From positions 292,705 to 356,704 of the forward strand of contig VXBA01005487.1 in the NCBI GenBank assembly GCA_013399895.1: a stretch of DNA of 64,000 bases, given 5' to 3'. Below, in pieces: positions 14,501 to 26,665 of the stretch. A model generated the notes under the pieces. That model ran no database searches and was not told the origin of the DNA. It saw only the letters and a program-made list of their open reading frames with translations. How positions within the stretch are numbered: position 1 is the stretch's first letter; the number at the start of each line of letters is the position of its first letter. This DNA is from Serilophus lunatus (lineage: Eukaryota > Chordata > Aves > Passeriformes > Eurylaimidae). Position numbers and translations under genes: made by a program.

Positions 14501-14895
14501 AATGCAGTTCTTCCAGGCAGCTTGATGTGGCTGCTTTATACATGGCTTAGGAGTAGTAGAAACACAGTCTGGGAATGTGCCAGGGTGAATTTGGCATGCA
14601 GCCAATATTTTTTTCCTGAGGAACAGAAGTTAAGAGAAGACATTTCATTTCTTTGTACCTTCAGTCAAACTCAGCCCTGTTATCTTCACAGATTACTTCC
14701 CTTCATGCACCTCAGTCTGTTTCAAATAGCAGAAATGTGGATATTTTGAGAAACTTCTTCAAACTGGAATGTATTAGGCATTTTGAATATGTAAGCTGTA
14801 ACAAGCTACTATTACAGTAGTCAGGAAAGGATTTTCTGATCTCAGGTCTTGTCACAAGAAAGAATGTGCTATTGACTATTACAAATAAACTAAAA

Positions 14896-14896
14896 N
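14896..14896. other. Single undetermined base (N)
   Basis: An isolated N in AT-rich intergenic DNA; probably a low-quality consensus call or unresolved polymorphism. Confidence 0.95.
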
Positions 14897-17704
14897 TAGA
14901 TTAAAAGACATCTTGTTTGATCCTCCTCTCTGAAACCAACTCTATAAAAATAGGTTTATTTCTTATGCAAACATGCAAGGCAAAAAGCTCCCATAACCTA
15001 AAGGGAAAAATCCTCTGTAGTTTCCTACACATAGGACATAAATGAGGGACTGCACATTCTTCAGCATATAAATGGAATTATCTTTTTGTAAGTTATATAT
15101 TAGGCCCACTCAAAACCCAAATGCATGCACACACACTGGTGATAGCAGAATAGGCCTCCAGCTGCACAGCTTTAATAGAAGGAGATATGGAAGTTCGCTA
15201 CAGGGTTTTATAACTGCTGTGGAACAGAGAGATTTTCACCTGCTGCTCAATGGCTGAGCTGCAGTAAGACATGATCATTAGGAAGGTATTAATACATATA
15301 AATATATACATGCATATAAATCTATACTTAAGCATGTAGGTTGTTTAAAATGCATTGGCAGAGTGACTGTAAAAGCATTATAAAACTTCCAAATTTAAGG
15401 GAAAAAAATTGAAGAAACCATAAAATTAATTGCCATAAAAAGTAGAAAGCCAGCTTATACAATGTTAAACTTCATACAAGACCGGAGATAAACTGGTAAA
15501 ATGTAGGTTCATATGTTGGATCTGCTCATTCAGTTCTTTGCAAACCCTAAATTGTTTATGCCTTATAGAACACAGGAATGCGTGAAGTGACTCTTTCCCC
15601 TGACACCACTCTGTGAATACATTCAAACAAAGTTTCAATTTTCTTTATTGCTCTGAGGACCGCCATTTAGGGTTTCCGAATACTTGGCTACTGTTACATG
15701 TCAATGATCTTAAGAGATCTTTAGTAGTACTCAGAGGAAATACTCTGTTGCCTTTTTTTTCAACGATTGCATCCAATACCACATTAGCCGTTGAATCCTT
15801 GTTAGACACGGCCTGATCTACAAGTGTCCAAAATGAAAAATACCAGTAATTGCAACTAATGTTCACTCTTTCCTCAAAGAAGAACAAACCTCTATCCAGT
15901 AAGATTGTGAATTGGTGAGCTTTTCTTTTTAGCTTCATGTAGAACCATACACACTTTTGATGATGCATAAGTAGGTTTTATATTCCTATGGTTTTCAGCA
16001 GAGGTTCCTGTGTAACGGGTTTATATGTACTTTCTCTACCAAAAGCTAATGTGATTGGTTTTGTTTTCATAGCAGTAGGGGATTTCTAAAGAGCAGACTG
16101 CATAGTTCTCACTTCTGCAGTGACCCAGCTCCCTGAGGAGTCATGAGGTTTCCTAGAGGGCTCAGGTCTTCTTCATTGCCGGTTGTTTCTCCTGGGCTCA
16201 TTCGAGAGGCTTTTTTCCAGCCTTCTTATTTATAACAAAAAAATGCACTTCTGCTAGCAGGTAGTAAATTAAATATTTTCCTGAGTTCACTTTAAACAGG
16301 GTATGAATGAAAAAGATAACGTGGGGTTTTTTTGTTTGTTTTTTTTGTTTTGTTTTTTGTTTCCATTTCTCTTCATTGGTTAGGATCATGTTACAATAAG
16401 AGGATGGCCTTAGAGTGTCAAACTTGCATTTAGCAATTACCTTCTGTAGACCTAAGTTGGAATCTTTCATACTACAGAGGAGAGAAGATTTAGTTTCATA
16501 TGTTTATAATGTTTTGCTAATAGAAGGTATTTTGCTGTAGGCATGCTTATCTATTCTGAGTACTAGAATCTATAATAGTGAGTAGTAGTGAATTTGTTAG
16601 TTAAATTTAAAAAAAAATAAAATTTAAAAAACTCCAAAACTTCCAACCAAACAAAAACTCCAATAAAGTATTTTGGCAAAGGTAGAATGTTTTTATTGTT
16701 TATTAAAAGTGAAATGCAAGACTTAGCTGTAATAATAGTGAACCTATAAATTGCAATCAAACCTCATTAACAGTTAATATACAGTTTTTGTATGTGTGTA
16801 GCCAGTAAACTGCTAGCCCAAAGAACTAAATAACACTCATAAAATGAATATTAAATTAAATAAGATATAGAGTATACACTGAATGGGTTTGATGGCTTTA
16901 CTTCAAAGCTTTCATCAATATGTTGTTTTTAGGGGTTACATGACCTTCTTTTCTGGTCTGTGCTAAAGTGAGAAGGTAAGTAAGGAACTGTTCTGATTCT
17001 AATGAAAGAAAATGTTAAATTTGCCATTTGATTTCCACATAGGTGACTTTCTGCTGTGACTTCCTGTAATACTCTTATTGTGGCTGGTCAAGACTGGGAT
17101 CAGTAAAACTATTATGAATTAGTTATCATCTTTTCAATGTCATGTGAGCAGTCCAGTTGTTAAAGTTATTATGTCATCAACATCTGTCACCAGGCTCTGA
17201 AAACATCTCCAACAATCTCATATCCAATATTAATACCTGTTTATTGAATTCTGGGGAAATATCATGAGAGATGTAATTCAAAACCATCATTTTAAATTCT
17301 TCTTCTTTTTAATCTTGGCAGATGCTTAGGCTTCATCACCATGCTGCTTGTCATTTCAAACAGACATAGCCTTCATAGAGGATGAGAAAAATACATTATC
17401 TGTACCAAACTTCTTCAGCATTTTTAAAATTAAAAAGCTAGGGAGTATTAAAAAAAAGGATAATTTTTTTAATTAATAAGTATTTCTCATCTAAAATGCC
17501 TTTCAGAAAAGGAGCAAGTTAAGGAAGTACTGAAAGAATGAATTGGAGATTCACAGGAGGAAGAAAAAAAATCTCAGGTTTCAATAAATAAAATAGCTAC
17601 TGGAAATCATATAACACTTGCAATCATCTTATCCTTGAAAAAATAATAATGCTTCTTGATCAAAATAGTCTGTCATATTTAAAAAGTAAAACATGAATCT
17701 GTGG

Positions 17705-17764
17705 TAAAAAAAAAATAAAAATAAAAACTAGACAAAAAAAACCACACACAAACAAAAAAACCCC
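17705..17764 (+). repeat. A/C-rich low-complexity tract
   Basis: Long A runs are interrupted by single T and then by CA/ACCC units. It resembles an aged poly-A or CAAA repeat; no element body was recognised beside it. Confidence 0.85.
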
Positions 17765-19849
17765 AGACATACAGGCAGCAAAAACAAACACTAATATCAC
17801 CTTCTAGTAAAGGATGATAGGCAAGTAATAGGCATATCTGACAGTCACAAATTATCAGCTCAAAAATTCCTAGCAAATCATTGCAGTTGTCTGAAAATAC
17901 ACTTAGTGCTTCAAACTGTTAGGTTCATGTGAAGTACTCCTTTAAAATTACTGTCTTTGGAACAAAAGAATGAGTTAGGTGCCCAGATCTGTACAACTAA
18001 ATTGAAGCTATTAAAAAAAAAAAATGATGGTCAAAGAAGTCAGACACTGATGGATTCCTGGATGATATTTAAACATTCATAAAATGTTTAACTCCATTTT
18101 ATAGACATACACAAGGGCTTTATTACACTGTTATGGCAGGAAAACAGATAACAGTTCTATTATAAGTCACACTTTGGACCCCACATTTATTTGTGCATGA
18201 ACACATCCTTACATGCACATTTAGAGGCAAATGAATGAATGTTAGAGATTTTCTCGTTCAGCCTAAAAAATCACATATATTTTCAAATATGATAAGACAG
18301 TAATTTTTCAGAGAATTATCTCATCTGAAAAGCCTTTTTGGAACTATTTGACCTAGAAAGATTTTCATAAATTCCCTTTTTTCAAAATAGTGTCTATTCA
18401 TTTTCTCTTTTCTCAAGCTGCATCTTCAGCTGCTCTATACAGGAAAAAAACACTCCAACATTAACTACAAGAAAATAGTATTATTAACCTTAAAAGATTA
18501 AGGATTGGCAATTAGCTATGTACATAATGCCCCTATTATTGTTAAAGAGTTGGAGAAAGTCAGTGATGTTAATATTGAACCGTTTTCCAAGAGTATTCAC
18601 GTAAGATTAAATAGCGAAATCATACACATATGTGACTGAAGATAACTACAGGAATATTTGTGGTTTACATCTTACATTCCCTGAAGGGGTGCCTCCCGCC
18701 TACTCTACCTGATATTGCAAGCAATGGAGGTTGAGGAATGATGACTTACTAACGCATTAAAAACAGTGACACAACGTGACGCTCCACTTCCAGGGGAAAA
18801 GCACACAGCTGTGAAGACTGAAATAGGCTTTTCCTCCTGCCACTCCCCATCTGCCCACACAGAGGATCCAAGCTGGAATTGCCGGGGTTGTACAGAGTAG
18901 AAACGAAGGTCAGCCCAGGAAAAATGCAGACTGCAACCATGATTCTTGCAGACTTTAACAGATTGATGCTGGGTATCTCTTTGTCGTGTTAAGGGTTATA
19001 AAAACAAAGTGTAATCCCTAGCTCTTGGACTATTCCAAAAAGACCATGAAAGTTAGACCTCTCCACAAGCTCATACTTTTGTTTAGGACTCTGTGAGTCC
19101 CAGAAACCCTGTGAAAGTTACAGGTATTGACAGTAACTGCAGAATGTCTCTGCCAATTGGGCAACTATTTCCTAGTGTCAGTACAGATACACTCACACAA
19201 CAGTGGAATATGCACCAGGTGTAGGGTATGGTGTACCCAGGATGTTATCAGAAGAACAAAGGTTTATAAAACTGCGGGTTTGTACACTCTCCTGGAGCAA
19301 ATGCTTCATCTATTTCTCTAAAGCTTCAGTTCATTTTACCATAAAGTAAATAATGTGAGGTATGATGCTGGGGTGGTGGATTTGTGACAGTTACCTCTTC
19401 CACTACCATTAATAATACTATATTTTGAAATATCTGATAAGGGCCACTATTTGAACTAGTGGAGGCTGTGAGTGCATGAAAAAGAATGCATCCACTGCAG
19501 GGGCTCCTCTCAGTGTGAGGGAGTGGTGAACTGTCAGTGCAGCTTGATTTTAGACAAGCCATTCTGTGAACAAACCAAATGAACTCTAGACTGTTAGACT
19601 TATGACTTTTCTTCTCTATTAGATGTCCTGAGCTCAGTAAATACATCTCACCTGCTGTCTCCTGCAACACCTGGACATAAGAAATACGTGACACGTGTAG
19701 TCCAGAGTGATCCTGGGAATTGTCTGGAAGACAACAGCAAAGCTGAATATGCAACAGATGAACTTTATTTGCCTCACCTTATTAGCAGGACGAGTCACAG
19801 TACCTGTTTTTCACCTGACATCAGTTTTCACGGATTTTCTAATCACACA

Positions 19850-19893
19850 CCTTTCTTTCTTTTTTTTTCTTTTTTTTCTTTTTTTTTTTTTTA
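19850..19893 (+). repeat. Polypyrimidine (T/C) tract
   Basis: About 44 bases of T with scattered single C, on both sides unique sequence. Confidence 0.95.
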
Positions 19894-22800
19894 TTCCCAC
19901 CAGATTGGATTGTCTGACAGGCTGTGCCAAGCTTCACAAGGATCCCTGTGCATGCTCTTCAGAATGATATTTAGACATGTTTCCTGGTATCTCCCTGCAC
20001 ATCCAAGGCTTTGGTAACTTGCTTCTCTCAGACCTCCACATTTCTCTCATATCTCCTAGCTGGTCTAGAGAATACAAGGGGAAGTACACTTTTCTGTTTA
20101 AGTATTTTGCAGCACTATGGGTAGAAGTTGGATATAAAAACATTGGAGTTCCTGTATCTTGAGGATAGGTTCATCACAGCTGTAGTAATTAAATGCACTA
20201 GTTTGCATACGACCACTACAAGTCATCTTTCCCCACAGACAAAATTTAAGGCTAAAAGAATGCAGTTTTCTTAAAACATTGGTTACAACAATACCAAAAA
20301 AGTACAGAAAAGAGTAACGCAACAAAATGTGTGATGAAGGCTATATTTAACAATAGTCACATTTTGTTCCTTAGCATTTTGGCTAGATTCCACTCCTTTT
20401 TTTGTTAAGTCAAGCAGGAATCTCCTTTGAATTTAAGGTAGACCTCTCTTCCTCCTATTTTTTCAGGCTTTTGCTGTTCTCCTCTCACAGAAATGGGTAA
20501 GAAGGGGAAAGGATGTGTCAACCATAACACAAAAATATACTAAGCTAGACTGTCCAAACTTTCACTTGTGTTTTGGAAGACTTTGCTTCCTGGTTTGTGA
20601 AATTTGGCACCGAGAAGCTTCATTGTCATTCTCTTTTCTCCATGTTCTTAAAGTTCTCCAGTTAACATTCCTATTCAACTTCTTCATTAACGCATTCTTG
20701 GGCTTAGGCGTTTTTTGGGGTTGTTTTTGCTTATGTCTATTTCTGGAAACATAATCATAAAACCTTATTCTTTGTATTAAAAGAAATATAAAATGAATAG
20801 ACTTCTTTTCTGTAATCATTCCCTTTCTCAATATCACATGGTTGAATTTGCAATGAGATCCATCTTTTTTAAGACCATATCACAAGATAAGATCTAAAGG
20901 TTACCTGAGAGAATAGAACTGGTGGACAAACAGATAGGTCAATCAAAAATAATAGTTTTCCTGTGGGAGGAGAGGGAGTTGTAGGAATAGAATATTCTCA
21001 GAATGCATTTGGTAGCTTTTGATCCACTGTAGTTCTTTCCATTAGCAGACCATAACTCTGATCTTTTATAGACTAGAAAACCATGCAAAATACAAAGAAA
21101 AGTAGTAAATAGGTGGAATACTTTTTAATACAGGACTTCCCATGGTAAACATGGTAGACAACTCGGATGAATCAACTCAACTTTGTCTTGAAGCTTAAGT
21201 GTACTTAGATAAGTTTCAATCATTGAGTCTTTCAAGATAATTGTAACAGAAAAGAATTCTTTCTACACAAGATGGGATTTTATTCCCTGAAAGTTTTCTT
21301 CCAGCTGTTTCTGAAGATTGTTAGAGTATTGTAGCTAAAATGGCAAACATATTATTTTAAATAGAAAGCTTATGTGGTTTTTACCACGTTTCATGTTTAG
21401 AAATTGGCAGAAGCCAGTTAGAAAATTAATGTTTTTATAGCTATATTTGTTTGCAAGGGGATTAGGTTTAATGGATTCTCTAAGTTTTAGCTGCCTTAAT
21501 TCAAAACATTATTTCCCCACAAGCAGAAGCACAGTATCTTACTCTTGGATATTGCCCTTCATAGCCAAATATATCAGCCTAAGCCCTTTATGATAAAGTC
21601 ATATGATAAATGCTTATAATATCCTTGCTGCAGGGCATTTCTCCCCAAAACCAGACTGAGGCAGACATCTGGGAAAAGTAATGCCTCAGGCTGGTGTAGT
21701 TACATCCGAGACAGCACATCTGTAAAGACAAAGCTAGTTTGCTGACACAGTTACTGAGGACTCAACCATGCCAATAATACTTCTTGGTTGGGTCAAAGAG
21801 CAAAAAGCATAAATTGTGATTCATACCAAAAGTCAGTCTCAGAGGAGCAGAGATTTGTCTCTCACTAGCTTTCAAATAGAAAAGCAGAGGTGACAATTCA
21901 CCTTGTTTTGATCTCCAAAACCAGATTAATCAGCTATATCACCCTATAAACCAGGAGACGACATTTTTTTAAATTTACCTTTGTGACACATGAGCAATAG
22001 GGTAAGATCTAAGCCTATGCCTGCCTTATACTTGGGGTCCGAAAAAAATATTTAGTATGCATCTGGATAAAAACACAGTAATAAATATGCATGTAGTTTC
22101 ACGCAGGAACTAATGATTTTGATTTTACAATGCTCATGGAAAACAATAGTTTTTGAATATTGTCTATCTGGATGATTTATATTTCATGCTAGTTCACAAA
22201 GGACTCTAGTTAGTATGTGATTTATGGTTGGAGGAAAATAATTATCTGAAGCCTAGCCGAAGGTAGGCTTTCAACACATTAATAATACATTAGCTAATGT
22301 TTCTCTCTTGGCATTGCCTATGCAAATTTCTATTATCATAATAAAATTGGCTGTTTATTTTAGATTTGAGACAGCTTTAGCTGAGAACATCTTTTTTATC
22401 AGATGTCTTGATTAAATACTAACTTCCAGTTCCCTGATAAACCTTTAACCAGAGTTTTTCCTGTAGTGTTAGATGGTATTTGGTCAGGAAAGTAGAAGGA
22501 GAAATAGCTTGCCATGCTAAAATCTTAGAGGACCTCTCTGTGCTCCTCTTTGGCAAATGTGGTGAAAGTCTATCTTGGCTGGAAACTTCAAACACTGACA
22601 ACCATCACTAGAAAATCGTTCATGAATGTGAATCACCCATGAACAGAGGACGTACAAAGTCAGATTTAAAATATATACTGCCTAAATTTGTTCCTTTTAT
22701 CAAGCAAGCATAGGTGAAGACTATTTTATTCAAATTAATTCCTTTCTGACAGAGGAAAAATGGCAATGCATATTGTCTGTTCAAAATAGTATTATATTTG

Positions 22801-23594
22801 ATTGCATTTATGTTAGGTAGATCACAAATTAACTTCTCTGCTTGAAATAATTTGTGACTTGATTACCTGCTAAAGATTTTTTTAAAGACATATCAGAAAT
22901 CACATTTTAGAAAATACATGAGGCATTAGTTCATGGCAATGTATTCTTCAGATGGAATGGTAATCAATCTTCGCTGCCACTGCCCATTGAATTTGTATCT
23001 GTTGAGTTTCTAAGAGTATTTGACTTCCTGAGATTGCTGAAGAGAAACAGGATAAAGTATTTGCGGCGACTTCTTTGGGGAATCTTCCTTCACAAGTTGT
23101 GACTTTCTCAGCAAATGCAGTATATATATGTCTTATGAACATAAGAGTATTTTTGTGAGGAAGTAACAAGACAGTTTGTCTGTATTCCCATGATTCAGAG
23201 TGGCTTTGCTATGCATTTGTGTGACAACCTGCCCATGGGGCTCCCATGCAAATGAATATTTGATTATTCTGACTGGTGGTATCAAAAGCAGCTGAAAATA
23301 AACACCAGACGGATTATTTTAAAAGCTCAGGCTGGCTAATTTAGACCCTGTAGAATGACAAGGAAAATCCTTTGTATTTGACACATATTTTGCTTATCTC
23401 ATATTGAATTTTTGTTATAATAAAACAAATAATAGCAATGCCATTCATAACTGGATTATAGAGAAAAATATAAGAACAATAATAAACAATTGGGTAAAAA
23501 TCTGTTGCAAATTGCTAATAGCAATATGATTATTATAAATCAAAACAATTTTCCATGCAAGTTATATGATAAAACAATATACTCAAGAATAAAT

Positions 23595-24150
23595 GTCTGA
23601 TCAGCTTTGGACACAATCCTAAACATCCACTGGAGTGACTATGTGACTAATGTTACTGTTCTTAAACAGATGGGTTCACCAGTATTGAGGCCATGCTGCT
23701 GAGGACGCAGCTGTGCTGGGCAGGGCACGTCTCCAGGATGGAGGATCACCTCCTCCCTAAGATTGTGCTCTGTGGTGAACTCATCACCGGCTACTGCAAC
23801 AGATGAGCCCCAAAGAGGAGATACAAGGACTCCCTGAAACAGTATCTCAGTTTTGGTTATACTGACTGCCATCAATGGTCCACTCTGGCCTCCAATCAAG
23901 AGACGTGGAGACACACCATCCGTAACGCTGCTGCCTCCTTTGAGAATGCACGTAGAATCAGCCTTGAGGAGAAAAGACAATGCAGAAAGAACCGTGCCTT
24001 GCCAATACCGCCTAAGGAGACTTTCCACCAGACTTGCCTGTCCCACATTGGCCTTTTTAGCCATCAGCACACTTGCAGTCAGCGTGGGTAGAGCCCTTCT
24101 CTTATCTTCATTCGCGAAGCCTAGCCATGAAGATACCTCTTACTACAGAG
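23595..24150 (+). mobile_element. Non-CR1 LINE fragment: ORF2 C-terminal region plus 3'UTR
   Basis: From 23693 to a TAG at 24089-24091 one + frame encodes a typical LINE ORF2 C-terminus: AMLLRTQLCWAGHVSRM, then EDHLLPKIVLCGEL, KRRYKDSL, ETWRHTIRNAAASFENARR, and a degenerate zinc-finger-like end (CLSHIGLFSHQHTC). Upstream blocks TILNIHWSDYVTNV and TVLKQ continue in another frame, so a frameshift lies near 23670. A TGA interrupts at 23804-23806. These blocks are widespread in animal non-LTR retrotransposons outside CR1; I cannot name the clade. The upstream RT and endonuclease are missing. Beyond the stop, 'ttcattcgcgaagcctagcc' looks like 3'UTR. Confidence 0.75.
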
Positions 24151-24228
24151 ATTGAAAACTAAACAGTGCCCAGGAATGCTTTGTGTTCTGAAACTGCTGT
24201 TCTTTTTGAATTATATACAGAACAATCC

Positions 24229-24276
24229 TAAAAAAACCCCAAAACAAACAAACAAACCACAAAAAAACCCCAAAAC
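24229..24276 (+). repeat. A/C-rich repeat with duplicated A(6-7)CCCCAAAAC flanking (CAAA)n
   Basis: An A-run followed by CCCCAAAAC occurs twice, separated by a short (CAAA)n stretch. It begins about 80 bases after the non-CR1 LINE fragment and could be related to that element's tail or be independent low complexity. Confidence 0.85.
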
Positions 24277-24552
24277 ATCAGTTCTATCTCAATTTGAGGA
24301 TACATACAATTTTTCTCAGATCCTACAAGTCAATTTTTGTGTAACTGAGGAATGGTGAAGTGGGGACAGAAACTGCATGTGAAAACAGCTCTACAAACTT
24401 ACAAATTTTCCAGTGTTAATCTATATGGGAAATGTCTTTTTGTCAATTAATTGAATAGGATTATGTACTTTCCTAGTGGGCAATTGAAAGAAAATGTTCC
24501 TTTTCTTCTCTGATCCTTCAAGATCTTTCTGTACTTTAAACAATTGCTAGTC

Positions 24553-24777
24553 TCATTTTGAACTAAGCTTTTGCTTAATATGTTGCAAGGTGTCTTGGAA
24601 GAATTCTCTTGTAAGCATATTCCAGTTTTCTTCATAAAACCAAAGATTTTTCTGTTTTGACGTATCATTAAAACAAATATTAAGGAAGAAGTCATATTCT
24701 GCCCAAAGTAGGAATTCAAACTCATAATAGCCTTTTGACATTTTACTAGAAATACCAAGGAAGCCACACTTATATAC
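24553..24777 (-). pseudogene. Unrecognised minus-strand coding-like frame, possibly a decayed exon or transposon piece
   Basis: On the minus strand a frame preceded by a TAG runs about 75 codons to TGA. Its ATG at 24741-24739 starts MSKGYYEFEFLLWAEYDFF; a later block is NLWFYEENWNMLTREFFQDT. After two nearby stops the same frame stays readable for about 40 more codons, with a charged then hydrophobic composition. I do not recognise a family. The mix of acidic and aromatic residues is unlike the usual AT-rich chance frames, but this is weak evidence. It lies about 400 bases downstream of the non-CR1 LINE fragment, on the opposite strand. Confidence 0.2.
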
Positions 24778-25269
24778 AGGCTAAGTATTTTTATCTATTC
24801 CTTTTTATGATCTTATCTTTTATGAAAAAAATTGCATGATTATAAAGAAGTTTTTACTTGGCTAAAAATAATGCAGAATCTTGCACCTAGCAGTTGCACC
24901 AAAATATGGATAGTTGGGAGAGTTGATAGAAAATAAAAGGACATGTAAACTTTGATCTGTTTCACTAATTACTATTACTAAGGCAAAAAAATTCAGAGCA
25001 AAGTAAATAATGAGTGTTATGTTGGGAGAAGAGAATTTTCTAGGCCTCGTAATTTTCTTGGTCTCATAATTTTCACACTCAGACTTGGATGCAAAGCTAA
25101 AAGCAGTCAATGAAGATGCAAGAGTCTTTAGATCATAATATTAAGATTCTGTTTTGTTATTTTTAAATGGAATGCTATACCTAGTTGGTGGTGGGCTAGC
25201 AAAAATACTTTAGTACCCAGTAGTACCCTTCAGGTCCAGGAACACCTGGTTACTGGAAGACAAGGTCAT

Positions 25270-25398
25270 GCTAAAGTCTTTTCTTCTCCAGGCTGAACAA
25301 CCCTAACTTTCTCAGTCTCTCCTCATGAGAGAGCTTTGTCGCCCTTCTGATCATCTTCATGGCCTTGCTCTGAACCCGCTGGATGCAATATGCCAGGT
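25270..25398 (-). mobile_element. Short CR1 LINE fragment, antisense
   Basis: The block containing 'cttctccaggctgaacaacc', 'ctctcctcatgagagagctt' and 'tgctctgaacccgctgga' is the reverse complement of the CR1 region just after the RT-proximal part. Both ends are truncated. It lies about 800 bases upstream of the DOK6 CpG island. Confidence 0.85.
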
Positions 25399-26009
25399 AA
25401 TTATATAAAGTTACACTTCATCCAAGAACTGCAATCATTTTTCTAGATTGTATCTTTCCTATTTGCTGCAAGACGTATCTCCAATATTGTGTATTGATTT
25501 TGAAAATCTGAAATAAATGTAGCAAACTTTCAATTACAGAATATTTCCTTGTCCCAGTCTGTAACACACTGCATACTGCAAATTCCTATTTCATAAAACT
25601 TCAGGGCAATGGTGCAATAGAATGCAGATATTTAGGAAGAGTTCATGAAGCTTCCGTTAAAATTATCATACCAATCAAACTTTTTCCATTGGAAAAATAA
25701 AACCTTTTTCCATTTATGAAGTACAATTTCATATAACAATAGTACTGCACTACCTTGATCCGAGTTTTTCTGAAGTAGGTTAGGTTCATTCTTGTCCACC
25801 CCTATTCTACATGTAAAAAAAGCAAACGTGAGAAATTTCTAAGGGTTTGTTTGTTTGTTCCTAATCTCTCCTAAACATTATCTGTTTTCCTCAGAAGTCA
25901 TTCCTTTGCTAGAGCCACCTCAGTGAGCAGTAATTAAAGCCATGGTCATCACCTCGGAGTGCACAGAATGTCTGTCATCAACTTCAGATGGACCTGTGCC
26001 CTTTTGCCT

Positions 26010-26027
26010 TTTTTTTTTTTTTTTTTC
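26010..26027 (+). repeat. Poly-T run at the CpG-island edge
   Basis: About 18 consecutive T, roughly 140 bases upstream of the sharp rise in CpG density. Confidence 0.9.
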
Positions 26028-26377
26028 TTTCCGCCCACTTCTGCAGTCTATATGTTTGTTTCATTAAGTTTGTTGTATTAACACAAGGCTTCAGCTTTTG
26101 CTGGTGGGCGTCTACCCGTCTTTCTGAATACACGAGGCTTAAAGATGCCTTCCTGAGCAGCGTTTCAGAAGGTATCTGCCACTCGAGCCGGAGATGCCGC
26201 GGCCGCAACCATCCGCCAGCCTGGAGAAAAGTGGGTAAAACGGCCAAGGCCGACGACAGCATCTGGTCGCCTCTCCGTGTCATGTCCCAGGGCGCGGGGG
26301 TCTCCCAGGACCAGGAGACCCGCGCCACCCCCCTCGGTCGCCGGCCCCCGGCGGAGGGAGGGTCGGTGCTGGGGGCG

Positions 26378-26509
26378 NNNNNNNNNNNNNNNNNNNNNNN
26401 NNNNNNNNNNNNNNNNNNNNNNNNNNNNNNNNNNNNNNNNNNNNNNNNNNNNNNNNNNNNNNNNNNNNNNNNNNNNNNNNNNNNNNNNNNNNNNNNNNNN
26501 NNNNNNNNN
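26378..26509. other. Assembly gap (132 N) in the DOK6 promoter/5'UTR
   Basis: A run of 132 N sits inside the most GC-rich part of the CpG island, about 156 bases before the DOK6 ATG. GC-rich avian promoters are often lost in assemblies. The gap length may be an estimate, so reading-frame continuity across it cannot be trusted. Confidence 0.99.
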
Positions 26510-26578
26510 CGGCGGCAGCCGCTGCCTGGATGCCAGGAGCGCCTCTGGAGCCAGCGGCCGGCGGCACCCGGGAGGGCC

Positions 26579-26650
26579 CGGGGGAGGAAGAGGAGAAGGA
26601 GGAGGAGGTGGCGGAGGAGGAGGAAGACTCCGAGCGCGGAGGGGAGGAAG
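26579..26650 (+). repeat. GGA-rich polypurine tract in the DOK6 5'UTR
   Basis: Nearly pure purine sequence made of GGA/GGAA units with a few GCGG interruptions ends about 15 bases before the DOK6 ATG. On the transcript it would be a GGA-repeat leader, a class known to form G-quadruplex-like structures. Read in the DOK6 frame it would give an Arg-rich stretch, which argues for non-coding leader. Confidence 0.7.
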
Positions 26651-26665
26651 CAGGCTGCGCTGGCC

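Larger units (their letters stand above)
1..26159. other. Intergenic DNA upstream of DOK6
   Basis: No exon of a recognisable protein was found on either strand. In mammals the gene upstream of DOK6 is CCDC102B, and no coding sequence resembling it is seen. The interval holds CR1 fragments, a non-CR1 LINE fragment, poly-A/poly-T runs and unassigned AT-rich sequence. Long stretches without anything recognisable include about 950-4860, 6600-9970, 10600-15600, 16000-18570 and 20000-23590. Confidence 0.7.

Noticed and set aside
19326..19754. Minus-strand 142-codon open frame
   Set aside because: No family resemblance, no splice or promoter context, and AT-rich codon makeup typical of chance frames.
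24447..24767. The longer of two overlapping minus frames (106 codons)
   Set aside because: Its composition looks random; the other overlapping frame is the more coding-like, so this one is treated as its shadow.
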